Assembly (NCBI RefSeq): GCF_009649075.1
Contig: NZ_CP045737.1
Coordinates: 620,001-684,000, forward strand
Reading direction: 5' to 3'
From: Aeromicrobium yanjiei
GTDB taxonomy: Bacteria > Actinomycetota > Actinomycetes > Propionibacteriales > Nocardioidaceae
Length of the DNA stretch: 64,000 nucleotides
The notes under the pieces are model-generated. The model was not told the DNA's origin. It made no database searches and saw only the letters and a program-made list of their open reading frames with translations. Made by a program: the position numbers and the translations under genes. Shown piece after piece: positions 35,737 to 44,976 of the stretch. Each line of letters opens with the position of its first letter. Position 1 is the stretch's first letter.

Positions 35737-36387
35737 ATGACCGTGACCGCCGAGAACCCGGCCACCTCCCTGTCCGCGCTGCTGCGCACCGGCTCGCAGG
35801 CAGAGCACACCGCCGCGGAGGGCTCGACCTTCATGTCCGAGCTCATGGCGGGTCGGATCAACGAGGCGGGCTACGCCCACTTCCTCGGCCTGATGCGGCG
35901 GGTCTACGAGGCGCTGGAGGAGACAGCCCAGGTCATGAAGGACGATCCGCTGGCCTCGAGCGTGATCGATCCGGCGATCGAGCGGCTCGGCGCGATCGAC
36001 GCCGACATCCAGCACTGGGGCGATCCGCGCCGGCCCAGCCCGGCCACCGACGCGTACGTCGCGCGCATCCGGGCCTCGACCGCGTGGGGCGGCCTGTTCA
36101 TCGCGCACCACTACACGCGCTACATGGGTGATCTGTCCGGGGGGCAGGCGATCGGCAGGATCATCAGCCGCGAGTTCGGCCTGGACGGTGCCGGTGTCGC
36201 GTTCTACGCATTCGACGCCGTGCCGAAGCCCAAGCTCTACAAGGACGCCTATCGCGCGCGTCTCGACGCCCTCCCGCTCGACCCCGCCGAGCGCGAGCGC
36301 GTCCTCGCCGAGGTCAAGGCCGTGTTTGCGCTCAACGGTGGCCTCTTTGCCGAGATGACGACGTACCTCGACGAGTACGCCCGCTAG
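35737..36387 (+). CDS. hmuO: Biliverdin-producing haem oxygenase
   Basis: 216-aa cytoplasmic enzyme that opens haem to release iron, CO and biliverdin. The proximal His is in QAEHTAAE (near residue 22), and the distal-helix signature YMGDLSGGQAIGR lies near 130; AYRARLDALPL is also typical. The ATG at 35737 is 6 nt after the ribosome site CAGGAGC; a GTG 6 nt earlier would be too close to it. Divergent from the hmu uptake operon, with an iron box and a repeated operator motif between. Confidence 0.95.
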   Translation: MTVTAENPATSLSALLRTGSQAEHTAAEGSTFMSELMAGRINEAGYAHFLGLMRRVYEALEETAQVMKDDPLASSVIDPAIERLGAIDADIQHWGDPRRPSPATDAYVARIRASTAWGGLFIAHHYTRYMGDLSGGQAIGRIISREFGLDGAGVAFYAFDAVPKPKLYKDAYRARLDALPLDPAERERVLAEVKAVFALNGGLFAEMTTYLDEYAR

Positions 36388-36439
36388 GTCCGGCGACCGC
36401 GATTGGCCTGCGTCGGTTGCGGTGAGCGACAATGGGCGC

Positions 36440-37810
36440 GTGGCTCATGTGACGATCGTCGGCGGCGGACCCGGTGGATACGAGGCGGCGCTGGTCGCCT
36501 CCCGGCTCGGTGCCGAGGTGACGCTCATAGAGCGCGACGGCATCGGTGGCTCGACGGTGCTGACCGACTGTGTGCCGAGCAAGACCCTCATCGCGACGTC
36601 CGATCTGCTGACCGACGTGAGCAGCTCGGCCGAGCTGGGGGTCAAGGTCCCGTCGTCGGTCCGCGCGGATCTCGCAGTCGTCGATGCGCGCGTGCTGAGC
36701 CTGGCTCAGGCCCAGTCGGCCGACATCGCCCACCGCCTTGCCGCGAGCGACGTCGTCATGATCGCCGGCACCGCGACGATCGAGAGCCCGGGCGCAGTCG
36801 TGGTCCGGACCGCGGAGGGGGAGCAGCGCGTCGAGACCGATGCGATCCTCATCGCGACCGGTGCGCACCCCCGGGTCAGTCCCGACGCCCAGCCCGACGG
36901 TGAGCGGATCCTGACCTGGGAGCAGGTCTACGGCCTCCAGGAGCTCCCCGAGCACATGATCGTCGTGGGTTCGGGCGTCACGGGTGCGGAGTTCGCCAGC
37001 GCCTACAACGGCCTCGGCGCCGCCGTGACGCTCGTCTCGAGCCGTGACCGGGTGCTGCCGGGCGAGGACGCCGATGCCTCCAACGTCATCGAGGACGTCT
37101 TCACGCGGCGCGGCATGAACGTGATGGGCAACTCGCGCATGGCGTCCGTCGAGCGTACGGACGACGGCGTGCTCGTGACCCTGACCGACGGCCGGACGGT
37201 CTCGGGCTCACACTGCCTGCTCGCGCTCGGATCGATCCCGAACACGCAGGGGCTCGGTCTCGAGCAGCTCGGCATGGTGCTCGACGACGGCGGCTTCATC
37301 AAGGTCGACCGGGTGTCGCGCACGAGCGTGCGCGGCGTCTACGCCGCGGGCGACTGCACGGGCGTCCTGATGCTCGCGTCGGTCGCAGCCCAGCAGGGCC
37401 GCATCGCGATGTCCCACCTGCTCGGTGACGCGGTGCATCCGCTCGACCTCGCGAAGGTCTCCAGCAACGTGTTCACCTCCCCGGAGATCGCGACCGTGGG
37501 GATGTCGCAGAAGCAGGTCGACGAGAGCGACTTCCAGATCGACATGGCGATGCTCCCGCTCGCCAGCAACGCCCGGGCCAAGATGCAGGGCGTGCACGAC
37601 GGATTCGTCAAGATCTTCTCTCGCCGCGGCATGGGCGTCGTGGTCGGCGGGGTCGTCGTGGGACCCAAGGCCAGCGAGCTCATCCATGCGCTGTCGATCG
37701 CGGTCTCGGCGTCCTTGACGGTCGACCAGGTCGCCGACGCCTTCACGGTCTACCCCTCGATGTCCGGGTCGGTCGCCGAGGCCGCGCGGCGCCTGCACCC
37801 CCTGGTGTGA
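36440..37810 (+). CDS. lpdA: NAD(P)H quinone reductase of the flavoprotein disulfide reductase family
   Basis: FAD protein of 456 aa resembling mycobacterial LpdA (Rv3303c). FAD motif TIVGGGPGGYEAAL at the N-terminus, NAD motif IVVGSGVTGAEFAS near 180, FAD motif VYAAGDCTG near 307, and the dimerisation domain with VFTSPEIATVG. Only one cysteine remains at the usual redox disulfide (STVLTDCVPSK), so it is not a lipoamide dehydrogenase; quinone reduction is known for that subgroup. GTG 36440 is chosen because GACAAT ends 6 nt upstream (leaderless pattern); the in-frame GTG at 36422 is the alternative. Confidence 0.85.
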   Translation: MAHVTIVGGGPGGYEAALVASRLGAEVTLIERDGIGGSTVLTDCVPSKTLIATSDLLTDVSSSAELGVKVPSSVRADLAVVDARVLSLAQAQSADIAHRLAASDVVMIAGTATIESPGAVVVRTAEGEQRVETDAILIATGAHPRVSPDAQPDGERILTWEQVYGLQELPEHMIVVGSGVTGAEFASAYNGLGAAVTLVSSRDRVLPGEDADASNVIEDVFTRRGMNVMGNSRMASVERTDDGVLVTLTDGRTVSGSHCLLALGSIPNTQGLGLEQLGMVLDDGGFIKVDRVSRTSVRGVYAAGDCTGVLMLASVAAQQGRIAMSHLLGDAVHPLDLAKVSSNVFTSPEIATVGMSQKQVDESDFQIDMAMLPLASNARAKMQGVHDGFVKIFSRRGMGVVVGGVVVGPKASELIHALSIAVSASLTVDQVADAFTVYPSMSGSVAEAARRLHPLV

Positions 37811-37862
37811 CCAAGACGTGCTGTTGCCATTGCAGGAATGACACCGGTGTAGTTCCTTGAAC

Positions 37863-37937
37863 TATGATTTTTCGCTCGCATTTCGCGAAAATATGTGAGC
37901 ATAATCATCCCTCGACCCATCTGTCACACCAGTCACA
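37863..37937 (+). promoter_or_regulatory. Promoter region of the amidase-SpoIID gene
   Basis: An AT-rich stretch with the inverted repeat TTTTCGC (37869-37875) and GCGAAAA (37885-37891), then a candidate -10 CATAAT (37900-37905), then the direct repeat GTCACA-N3-GTCACA (37923-37928, 37932-37937). The 9-bp spaced GTCACA pair resembles the MtrA site described in mycobacteria. The leader would be about 50 nt. Confidence 0.5.
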
Positions 37938-37962
37938 TCTGCCACAGGAACGGACTTCCCCC

Positions 37963-40866
37963 ATGCTTTCCTGGCACACGGCTCGTCGCACGCCCTGCCT
38001 CCTCGTCGCTGCCGCGGTCACCTTCGGCGTGCTCATGCCCGGCGCGGCCCAGGCCGACGGCACCCAGGTCTCCGGCGGCGCTCCGGGCGCCGTGGCGCCC
38101 CCGCCGGCACCCGTTCGCCCGGCACAGGTGACGCAGCGGGACATCCCGTCCAGCGCCCCCGCCGAGCGCGTGCCCGCGCCCGAGGTCACGGGCGACGACG
38201 CGCATGGGCACACCGGTGCGGCCACCATCGTGGCGCAGCTGAAGGACACCGACCTGCGTCCGTTCTCGATGCTGGGAGTGACCTGGGACGGCGGCCTCGA
38301 CGAGGACCACACCCGCGTCGAGGCGCGTTGGCGCAGCGACGGCACGTGGTCGGACTGGACCGAGCTGCACACCGACCCGGCGCCCGAGGAGGGCGGCCGG
38401 CCCGGCACCGAGCCCCAGTGGGTCGGCTCCGCGGACGGCGCCGAGGTGCGCGTCGCCTCGACCGAGGACGCGAAGCCCCGCGGCCTCTCGCTCAGCACGA
38501 TCGATCCCGAGGCCGACACCACCGACGACCGGGCCGCCACCGCGTCACCCGCCGTCGCCGTGACGCAGGCCGCGGCGGTCGCCAAGCCCTCGATCGTCTC
38601 GCGCGCCTCGTGGGGCGCCTCGGGTTCGGGAGGGTGCGACAACCCCGTCTACGGCAAGACCACGCGAGGCGCGGTCATCCACCACACGGCGGGCAACAAC
38701 ACGTACACCAAGGCCCAGTCCAAGGCGATCGTCAAGGCCACGCAGGCCTATCACGTCAAGTCCCGCAACTGGTGCGACATCGGCTACAACTTCCTGGTCG
38801 ACAAGTACGGCCAGATCTTCGAGGGACGCGCCGGCGGCACGACCAAGCCGGTCCGCGCAGCGCACTCGGGCAATGACGCGGTCAACCAGGAGACCATGGG
38901 CGTCTCCCTGATGGGCACGTTCAGCACCACGGCCCCCTCGGCCGCGATGAAGTCGGCCGTCGTCAACCTCGTGTCGTGGCGCTTCGCCTCCTACAAGCTC
39001 AAGGCCAAGGGCACCTACTCCCTCGGCGGCAAGACCCTCAACCGGGTCGCAGGCCACCGCAACGTCGTCGGCACCGAGTGCCCGGGCAACGCCGCGTACG
39101 CCTGGCTGTCGGCCAAGGGCGGTCTTCGCGACAGCGTCGAGAGCCGCCTCGCGACCGGCTCCGTCACGACCGAGATCGGCGGGCGCACGGTGTCAGGCGT
39201 GTCCTCCACCGCGTTCACGATGTCGTGGCGTGCGGTCTCGGGCGCCACGACGTACGAGGTCCGCACCTCGACGACCGCGGCCGTGCCTGCGACCTGCACC
39301 ACGGGCTGCGTCAAGGGCGCGGCACCGAAGGCCACCATCGGGAGCCTCAAGGCCGGCAGCGTGCAGTATGCGTGGGTCCGGGCGCTCGACGCCTCCGGCA
39401 ATCCGCTGACCGCGTGGCAAGCCACCGCAAAGAAGGTGCAGCTCAAGGCCGAGGTCGTCGAGAAGCCTGCGACCGTGTCCGGCGTGACGGTCACTGCCGG
39501 CAGCCACTCCGCCCGCGTGCGGTGGGCCCCCGTCAGTGGCGTGAGCGACTACGACATCTGCCTCACGACGGCCAAGGGCGCGAGCTCGTGCACGCGCTGG
39601 GTGGACGTCTCGAAGAGCTCGACGACGCTGCTGTCGGACCTCAAGGCCACCAGCACCGGCTACTTCGTGAAGGTGCGCGCCGCCCGGGGCACCGCTGTCG
39701 GTGCCTGGTCGGCCGAGGTCCCGTTCTCCCTGGCCGGGGCGTCGGTGGGCACCACGGCGACCGTCCCCAGCTCGGGCCGGATCGCCGTGAGCGGTCACGG
39801 CTACGGTCACGGGATCGGCATGAGCCAGTACGGCGCGCAGGGCGCTGCCCGCAGCGGGGTCAAGTACGACAAGATCCTCTCGACCTACTACCCGGGGACC
39901 AAGCTGTCCTCCAAGGGCGGCAGCATCCGGGTGCTGATCTCGCAGGACACGACCGACGCGGTCGACGTGGTCGCCGGTTCGGGTCTGATCTTCCGCAAGC
40001 TCACGAGCGGGTTCAAGGCCAAGCTGCCCACCACGATCAGCGGCGCCAAGGTCACCAGGTGGCGCATCGTGCAGGTGTCCTCGCGCAAGACGCAGTCGGC
40101 GCTGCAGTACCGCACCACGGGCGGCTACAAGGCGTACAAGAACATCCGCTGGACCGGTGACGGGCAGTTCGAGGGCCCGTCCCGCATCGGCCTGGTCATG
40201 CCGAGCGGCTCGAGCGTGAAGTACCGCGGTGCGATCCGCTCGGCGCTCCCCGCCAAGGGCTCGACCAAGCGCGACACGGTCAACGTCCTGCCGATCGACC
40301 ACTACGTCCGCGGCGTCATCGCGGCCGAGATGCCGGCCGGGTGGAAGCCCGAGGCGCTGAAGGCCCAGGCCGTCGCGGCCCGCACCTACGGCGTGCGCAG
40401 CATGAGCGCGGCCCGCTACTACGACATCTGCAGCACCACGGCCTGCCAGGTCTACGGCGGGGCGTCGCGCGAGACCGCGACGACCGACGCCGCGGTCCGG
40501 GCGACCAGCGGCAAGATCCTCACCTACGGCGGGGTGCCGGCGTTCACGCAGTTCTCGTCCTCGTCGGGTGGGTACACCGCGAAGGGCTCCCAGCCGTACC
40601 TCAAGGCCGGGGTGGACCCGTACGACAACTGGTCAGGCAACGCGAACCACGCGTGGAGCACGACCGTGTCGGCCGCGACCATCCAGAAGGCGTATCCGTC
40701 GATCGGCAAGCTCAAGCAGCTCAAGATCACCAAGCGCTCCGGTGCGGGTGACTGGGGCGGCCGGGTCACGTCGATCAACCTGATCGGATCGGCCAAGACC
40801 GTCACGATCTCCGGCGACGACGCCCGCTGGGCCTTCGGGCTCAAGTCCAACTGGTTCCGCTTCTAG
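37963..40866 (+). CDS. Secreted PGRP-type amidase fused to SpoIID-like domain
   Basis: Exported cell-wall protein of 967 aa. A signal peptide (ending near AAQAD, residue 30) precedes a linker, then a PGRP/amidase domain at about 205-390: SRASWGAS, GAVIHHTAGNN, CDIGYNFLVDKYGQIFEGR, and GHRNVVGTECPG, which includes zinc histidines. Two fibronectin-like segments follow (about 400-600). A SpoIID/LytB-type domain begins at GHGYGHGIGMSQYGAQG (about 605) and includes VRGVIAAEMPAGWKPEALKAQAVAARTY and SSSSGGYT. In spore formers SpoIID cleaves glycan strands; here it likely works with the amidase in wall remodelling. The ATG at 37963 gives a good signal peptide. Confidence 0.9.
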   Translation: MLSWHTARRTPCLLVAAAVTFGVLMPGAAQADGTQVSGGAPGAVAPPPAPVRPAQVTQRDIPSSAPAERVPAPEVTGDDAHGHTGAATIVAQLKDTDLRPFSMLGVTWDGGLDEDHTRVEARWRSDGTWSDWTELHTDPAPEEGGRPGTEPQWVGSADGAEVRVASTEDAKPRGLSLSTIDPEADTTDDRAATASPAVAVTQAAAVAKPSIVSRASWGASGSGGCDNPVYGKTTRGAVIHHTAGNNTYTKAQSKAIVKATQAYHVKSRNWCDIGYNFLVDKYGQIFEGRAGGTTKPVRAAHSGNDAVNQETMGVSLMGTFSTTAPSAAMKSAVVNLVSWRFASYKLKAKGTYSLGGKTLNRVAGHRNVVGTECPGNAAYAWLSAKGGLRDSVESRLATGSVTTEIGGRTVSGVSSTAFTMSWRAVSGATTYEVRTSTTAAVPATCTTGCVKGAAPKATIGSLKAGSVQYAWVRALDASGNPLTAWQATAKKVQLKAEVVEKPATVSGVTVTAGSHSARVRWAPVSGVSDYDICLTTAKGASSCTRWVDVSKSSTTLLSDLKATSTGYFVKVRAARGTAVGAWSAEVPFSLAGASVGTTATVPSSGRIAVSGHGYGHGIGMSQYGAQGAARSGVKYDKILSTYYPGTKLSSKGGSIRVLISQDTTDAVDVVAGSGLIFRKLTSGFKAKLPTTISGAKVTRWRIVQVSSRKTQSALQYRTTGGYKAYKNIRWTGDGQFEGPSRIGLVMPSGSSVKYRGAIRSALPAKGSTKRDTVNVLPIDHYVRGVIAAEMPAGWKPEALKAQAVAARTYGVRSMSAARYYDICSTTACQVYGGASRETATTDAAVRATSGKILTYGGVPAFTQFSSSSGGYTAKGSQPYLKAGVDPYDNWSGNANHAWSTTVSAATIQKAYPSIGKLKQLKITKRSGAGDWGGRVTSINLIGSAKTVTISGDDARWAFGLKSNWFRF

Positions 40867-40914
40867 GGCCCGCGCCTGGCTCGTGGGCGCCGGCGCGCGG
40901 GTTAGGGTCGAACG

Positions 40915-42543
40915 ATGCGTCTCATCACCGGAACGATCGCAGGGCTCGTGCTGGCGGGCTCGACGACGTACGTCGCCCACGCCGACGAGCTGCCCACCGG
41001 CGAGCCTCGGGCCGACGAGGTCCAGCTGACCTCGCCCGTCGACGTCGGCATCGCCGCGGTGCCGGCGGCGCCTGAGCAGACCGCGCCGGACGTCGTCGCG
41101 GAGCTCGAGCCGCGCCGCACCGACGACTTCAACCTGGTCGGCGTGACGTGGCAGCGCGGCTTCGACGACACCGGTCTGTCCGTGAAGGTCCGGCTGCGGG
41201 CCGAGGGCGACTGGGGCTCGTGGAAGGAGCTGCACGTCGACGACGCGGACGGCGAGGGTGGCCGCGCCGGCACCGAGCCCCTGTGGGCCGGCGACGCCGA
41301 CGGGGTCGCGGTCGAGGTGACCAGCCCGACGGGCGAGCGTCCGGCCGGCCTGGCCGTGTCGACGATCGATCCGGGCACGACGACCGCAGAGGCCTCGACG
41401 GCCAGCACGGCTCTCTACGACGGGTCGAGCCGGATGCTCACGCAGGCTGCCGACAACTCACCGACGTACACCGCGAAGCCCTCGATCGTCACCCGCTCCA
41501 AGTGGGGCGCGCGCAAGAGCTCGGGCTGCGACTCGCCCCGGACGGGCAACGAGACCCGCGGGGCGGTCGTGCACCACACGGCCGGCAGCAACAAGTACAG
41601 CAAGTCCCAGTCCGCAGCGATCGTGCGCGCCGTGCAGGCGTACCACATGAAGGGCCGCGACTGGTGCGACATCGGCTACAACTTCCTGGTCGACAAGTAC
41701 GGCCAGGTCTTCGAGGGACGCAGCGGCGGCGTCGACAAGCCGGTGCGCGCGGCCCACGCAGGTGACAAGGCCGTCAACACGTACACGATGGGCGTCTCGA
41801 TGATGGGCACGTTCTCGTCGTCACGACCCACCAAGGCGACCCAGGCCGCGATGGTCCGGCTGATCGGCTGGCGCCTCGGCACGACGTTCCACCCCGCGAC
41901 GGGCACCTACCGGGTCGGCTCGTTCCGGCTCCAGCGCATCGCCGGCCACCGCAACGTGGTGGGCACCTCCTGCCCCGGGCAGGCGGCGTACAGCTGGCTC
42001 GGCGCGTCCGGCGGGCTCCGCGACCGGGTCGCGGCCTACATCTCGGACTACTCCTCGCCCATCAAGTCGCGCGTCAGGATGCTGACCCAGTCGGTCACCG
42101 GGCCGGTCAAGGTCGGCGAGTACCCGTTCTCGACCGGCTCGGGCGGCCGGAAGGCGCGCCTCGGCAAGGTCGACATCTACTCCTCGCGGGCCGGGACGTA
42201 CTCGGTGGGGGACCGGTTCCGTCGTGAGTACGCCGCGATGGGCGATCAGTCCGGCGCGCTCGGCGCTCCGACGAGCAGCCCGCGGTCCACGAGCCGCTCC
42301 TCGGTGCGTCTGCAGCGGTTCACGAACGGCACGATCTACCAGGTCAAGCGGAGCTCGAAGCGCGGCTACGCCCTGTGGGGATCGGTCGAGACCAAGTATC
42401 ACCGGATCGGGCGCGAGAAGAGCGTGCTCGGGGCACCCACCCGGCGGATGACCCGGATCTCGGGCAACCGCTACCGTGCCTGGTTCGCGTACGGCACCAT
42501 CACCCGCCAGGCGAACGGCTCGGTGACCGTCACGCGGTCGTGA
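40915..42543 (+). CDS. Secreted PGRP-type amidase with LGFP repeats
   Basis: 542 aa. A signal peptide (1-23) is followed by a region shared with the preceding gene (NLVGVTWQRGFDDTG), the amidase/PGRP domain at about 180-350 (SKWGARKSSGCDSP, GAVVHHTAGSN, CDIGYNFLVDKYGQVFEGR, GHRNVVGTSCPGQ), and a C-terminal part with LGFP-type repeats (ALGAPTSSPR, VLGAPTRRM) as in corynebacterial wall proteins. TAGGGT ends 6 nt before the ATG, a leaderless pattern. The strong similarity to the N-terminal half of its neighbour marks a tandem duplication with different C-terminal modules. Confidence 0.9.
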   Translation: MRLITGTIAGLVLAGSTTYVAHADELPTGEPRADEVQLTSPVDVGIAAVPAAPEQTAPDVVAELEPRRTDDFNLVGVTWQRGFDDTGLSVKVRLRAEGDWGSWKELHVDDADGEGGRAGTEPLWAGDADGVAVEVTSPTGERPAGLAVSTIDPGTTTAEASTASTALYDGSSRMLTQAADNSPTYTAKPSIVTRSKWGARKSSGCDSPRTGNETRGAVVHHTAGSNKYSKSQSAAIVRAVQAYHMKGRDWCDIGYNFLVDKYGQVFEGRSGGVDKPVRAAHAGDKAVNTYTMGVSMMGTFSSSRPTKATQAAMVRLIGWRLGTTFHPATGTYRVGSFRLQRIAGHRNVVGTSCPGQAAYSWLGASGGLRDRVAAYISDYSSPIKSRVRMLTQSVTGPVKVGEYPFSTGSGGRKARLGKVDIYSSRAGTYSVGDRFRREYAAMGDQSGALGAPTSSPRSTSRSSVRLQRFTNGTIYQVKRSSKRGYALWGSVETKYHRIGREKSVLGAPTRRMTRISGNRYRAWFAYGTITRQANGSVTVTRS

Positions 42544-42586
42544 TCCGCGGGGGGCCGCAGGAGCCCGGTCTGGGATACTTCAGATC

Positions 42587-42964
42587 ATGCCCGACGTCCT
42601 CAAGTCCATCGCGATCTCGGCCGTCGCCAACATCGTCTCGCTGGCCATCGCCGCCTGGATCTTCGATCGCTTTGACATCCACCTGTGGTGGTTCGTGGTC
42701 GCGGTCGCGCTGTTCACGGCGCTGACGGTCGTGCTGCGCGGGGTGGTCGTCACGACGGTCAACCGGTACGCCCGTGGCTACACGATCCTCGGGGGTCTGG
42801 TGCTGACGTTCCTCGGCCTGCTGCTGACCGAGGCCGTGGTGCCCGGGTCGGGCTTCTCGATCGACGGCTGGGGCACCTGGCTGGGTGTCACGCTGATCGT
42901 GTGGGCCGCCGGGATCGCGTACGGCGAGGTCGACAGCGTCCAGCCCGAGCCCAAGCGCCGCTAG
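42587..42964 (+). CDS. Small four-helix membrane protein, unknown
   Basis: 125 aa, mostly hydrophobic, with four predicted transmembrane segments (about 8-27, 32-52, 65-85 and 92-112) and a short charged tail (QPEPKRR). It resembles phage-holin or mycobacterial 4-TM family proteins in size and topology only. GATACT lies 9 nt before the ATG. It converges on accA, with a 63-bp palindrome between the two stops. Confidence 0.75.
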   Translation: MPDVLKSIAISAVANIVSLAIAAWIFDRFDIHLWWFVVAVALFTALTVVLRGVVVTTVNRYARGYTILGGLVLTFLGLLLTEAVVPGSGFSIDGWGTWLGVTLIVWAAGIAYGEVDSVQPEPKRR

Positions 42965-42983
42965 CCCAGCCCCCCACCCCAGC

Positions 42984-43046
42984 CCAGAATTGCGGAACCC
43001 TGCACGTTTTTCCGGAGGAAAAAGGTGCAGGGTTCCGCAAATCTGG
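42984..43046. terminator. 63-bp near-perfect palindrome between convergent genes
   Basis: Outer arms CCAGAATTGCGGAACC.. and ..GGTTCCGCAAATCTGG, inner arms TTTTTCC (43007-43013) and GGAAAAA (43017-43023), centre GGA. About 31 bp per arm with two mismatches. It lies in the 89-bp gap between the membrane-protein and accA stop codons, an ideal site for a bidirectional terminator; unusually the T and A runs are inside the stem near the loop. Confidence 0.8.
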
Positions 43047-43053
43047 CCGGGGG

Positions 43054-44829
43054 TTACTCGGCGGCGGCGTCCTTGATCTCGGCGACGACCTCGCCGGAGC
43101 CGATCGGGCCGCCGACGGTGACCGTCAGGCCGGTGATGATGCCGGCCTTGTGGGCGTTGATGGGCTGCTCCATCTTCATCGCCTCGACGACGATGACCTG
43201 ATCGCCCACGGCGACCTCCTGGCCTTCCTCGACGGCGACCTTGACGACGGTGCCCTGCATCGGCGCGACGAGCGAGTCGCCGCTCGCGGCTGCGCCCGCA
43301 CCCTTGCCGGCCTTGCGCTTGGCCTTCTTGGCCCCACCACCGGCCGCTGCTGCCGATGCTCCCAGGCCGCCGGGCAGGACGACCTCGACGCGCTTGCCGC
43401 CGACCTCGACCGTGACGCGCTCGCGCTCCTCGGGCTCGGCGTCCTCGGACGTGCCCGCGTAGGGCTCGAGCTCGTTGACGTAGTCGGTCTCGATCCACGT
43501 CGTGTAGACCGAGAAGTTGCCGTCAGCGGCGGTGAAGGCCGGGTCGTCGACCACCGAGCGGTGGAACGGGATGACCGTGGGCATGCCGTCGACGATGAAC
43601 TCGTCGAGCGCGCGGCGCGAACGGGCCAGGACCTGCTCGCGGCTCGTGCCGGTGACGATGAGCTTGGCGATGAGCGAGTCGAACGACCCGGGGATCGTCT
43701 CGCCCTCCTCGTAGCCGCCGTCGAGGCGGATGCCGGGGCCCGACGGGGGAGCCCACTTGGTCAGGGTGCCGGGCGCCGGGAGGAAGCCGCGGCCACCGTC
43801 CTCGGCGTTGATGCGGAACTCCATCGAGTGGCCGCGGATCTCCGGATCGCCGTAGCCGAGCTCCTCGCCGGCCGCGATGCGGAACATCTCGCGGACCAGG
43901 TCGAGGCCCGTGACCTCCTCCGACACGCAGTGCTCGACCTGCAGGCGGGTGTTGACCTCGAGGAAGCTGATCGTGCCGTCACGGGCAACGAGGAACTCGC
44001 ACGTGCCCGCACCGACGTAGCCGGCCTCCTTGAGGATCGCCTTGGAGGACGTGTAGAGACGCTCGATCTGGTCGTCGGTCAGGTACGGCGCGGGCGCCTC
44101 CTCGACGAGCTTCTGGTGACGGCGCTGCAGCGAGCAGTCGCGGGTCGAGACGACCACGACGTTGCCGTGGCTGTCGGCGAGGCACTGGGTCTCGACGTGA
44201 CGCGGCTGGTCGAGGAACTTCTCGACGAGGCACTCGCCGCGACCGAAGGCGCTCACGGCCTCTCGCACGGCCGACTCGTAGAGCTCGGGGATCTCCTCGA
44301 GGGTGCGGGCGACCTTGAGGCCGCGGCCGCCGCCGCCGAAGACGGCCTTGATCGCGACCGGCAGGCCGTTCTCGCGGGCGAAGGCGACGACCTCGTCGGC
44401 ATCCTTGACCGCGTCCTTGGTGCCGGGAGCCAGCGGGGCGTCGGCCTTGAGGGCGATCTGCTTGGCCTTGGCCTTGTCGCCGAGGCTCTCGATCGCGGCC
44501 GGCGGGGGGCCGATCCAGATCAGCCCGGCGTCGATGACGGCCTGGGCGAAGTCGGCGTTCTCGGCGAGGAAGCCGTAGCCGGGGTGGACGCTGTCGGCGC
44601 CGGAGCGCTTCGCGACCGCGATGATCTTCTCGATCGAGAGGTACGACTCGGCGGGCGTCGAGCCCTCGAGCGAGTACGCCTCGTCCGCGAGGCGGACGAA
44701 CAGGGCGTCACGATCGGGCTCGGCGTACACGGCGACACTGCCGATGCCGGAGTCCTTGCACGCTCGGATCACGCGGACGGCGATCTCACCGCGATTGGCG
44801 ATCAGGACCTTGGCCAGGGGCTTGCTCAC
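43054..44829 (-). CDS. accA: Acyl-CoA carboxylase alpha subunit (biotin carboxylase + BCCP)
   Basis: Actinobacterial fused alpha chain, 591 aa. The biotin carboxylase part contains [17 protein letters not shown], the ATP-grasp Gly-rich loop [24 protein letters not shown] and [13 protein letters not shown]. After a variable linker rich in Ala and Lys, the BCCP domain carries the biotin lysine in EAMKMEQP (Lys552). It loads CO2 on biotin for transfer by a beta subunit such as that at 52356. The GTG start has GAGGAGA upstream and TAGACT (44872-44867) as possible -10. Acetyl- or propionyl-CoA preference depends on the beta partner. Confidence 0.93.
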   Translation of the reverse strand: MSKPLAKVLIANRGEIAVRVIRACKDSGIGSVAVYAEPDRDALFVRLADEAYSLEGSTPAESYLSIEKIIAVAKRSGADSVHPGYGFLAENADFAQAVIDAGLIWIGPPPAAIESLGDKAKAKQIALKADAPLAPGTKDAVKDADEVVAFARENGLPVAIKAVFGGGGRGLKVARTLEEIPELYESAVREAVSAFGRGECLVEKFLDQPRHVETQCLADSHGNVVVVSTRDCSLQRRHQKLVEEAPAPYLTDDQIERLYTSSKAILKEAGYVGAGTCEFLVARDGTISFLEVNTRLQVEHCVSEEVTGLDLVREMFRIAAGEELGYGDPEIRGHSMEFRINAEDGGRGFLPAPGTLTKWAPPSGPGIRLDGGYEEGETIPGSFDSLIAKLIVTGTSREQVLARSRRALDEFIVDGMPTVIPFHRSVVDDPAFTAADGNFSVYTTWIETDYVNELEPYAGTSEDAEPEERERVTVEVGGKRVEVVLPGGLGASAAAAGGGAKKAKRKAGKGAGAAASGDSLVAPMQGTVVKVAVEEGQEVAVGDQVIVVEAMKMEQPINAHKAGIITGLTVTVGGPIGSGEVVAEIKDAAAE

Positions 44830-44938
44830 TGAATGACTCTCCTCGGTGCGGGGGACTGCCTGCCGCAGTCTAGGGGTTCGAATGCCGGGGTGACGTATGA
44901 GGTTGGTTACGCGCCCGGCGGTCGTGTCGCGAGCTTCG

Positions 44939-44954
44939 GTTAATGGTCATTAAC
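44939..44954. promoter_or_regulatory. Palindromic operator before the acyl-CoA dehydrogenase gene
   Basis: GTTAATG-GT-CATTAAC is a perfect 7-bp inverted repeat. It lies just upstream of the -10 box TACGAT (44965-44970), covering the -35 area, and the ATG follows the -10 by 6 nt. The shape resembles TetR-family fatty-acid regulator sites. No regulator gene is adjacent. Confidence 0.7.
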
Positions 44955-44976
44955 TGATCCTTGCTACGATGCGGAC

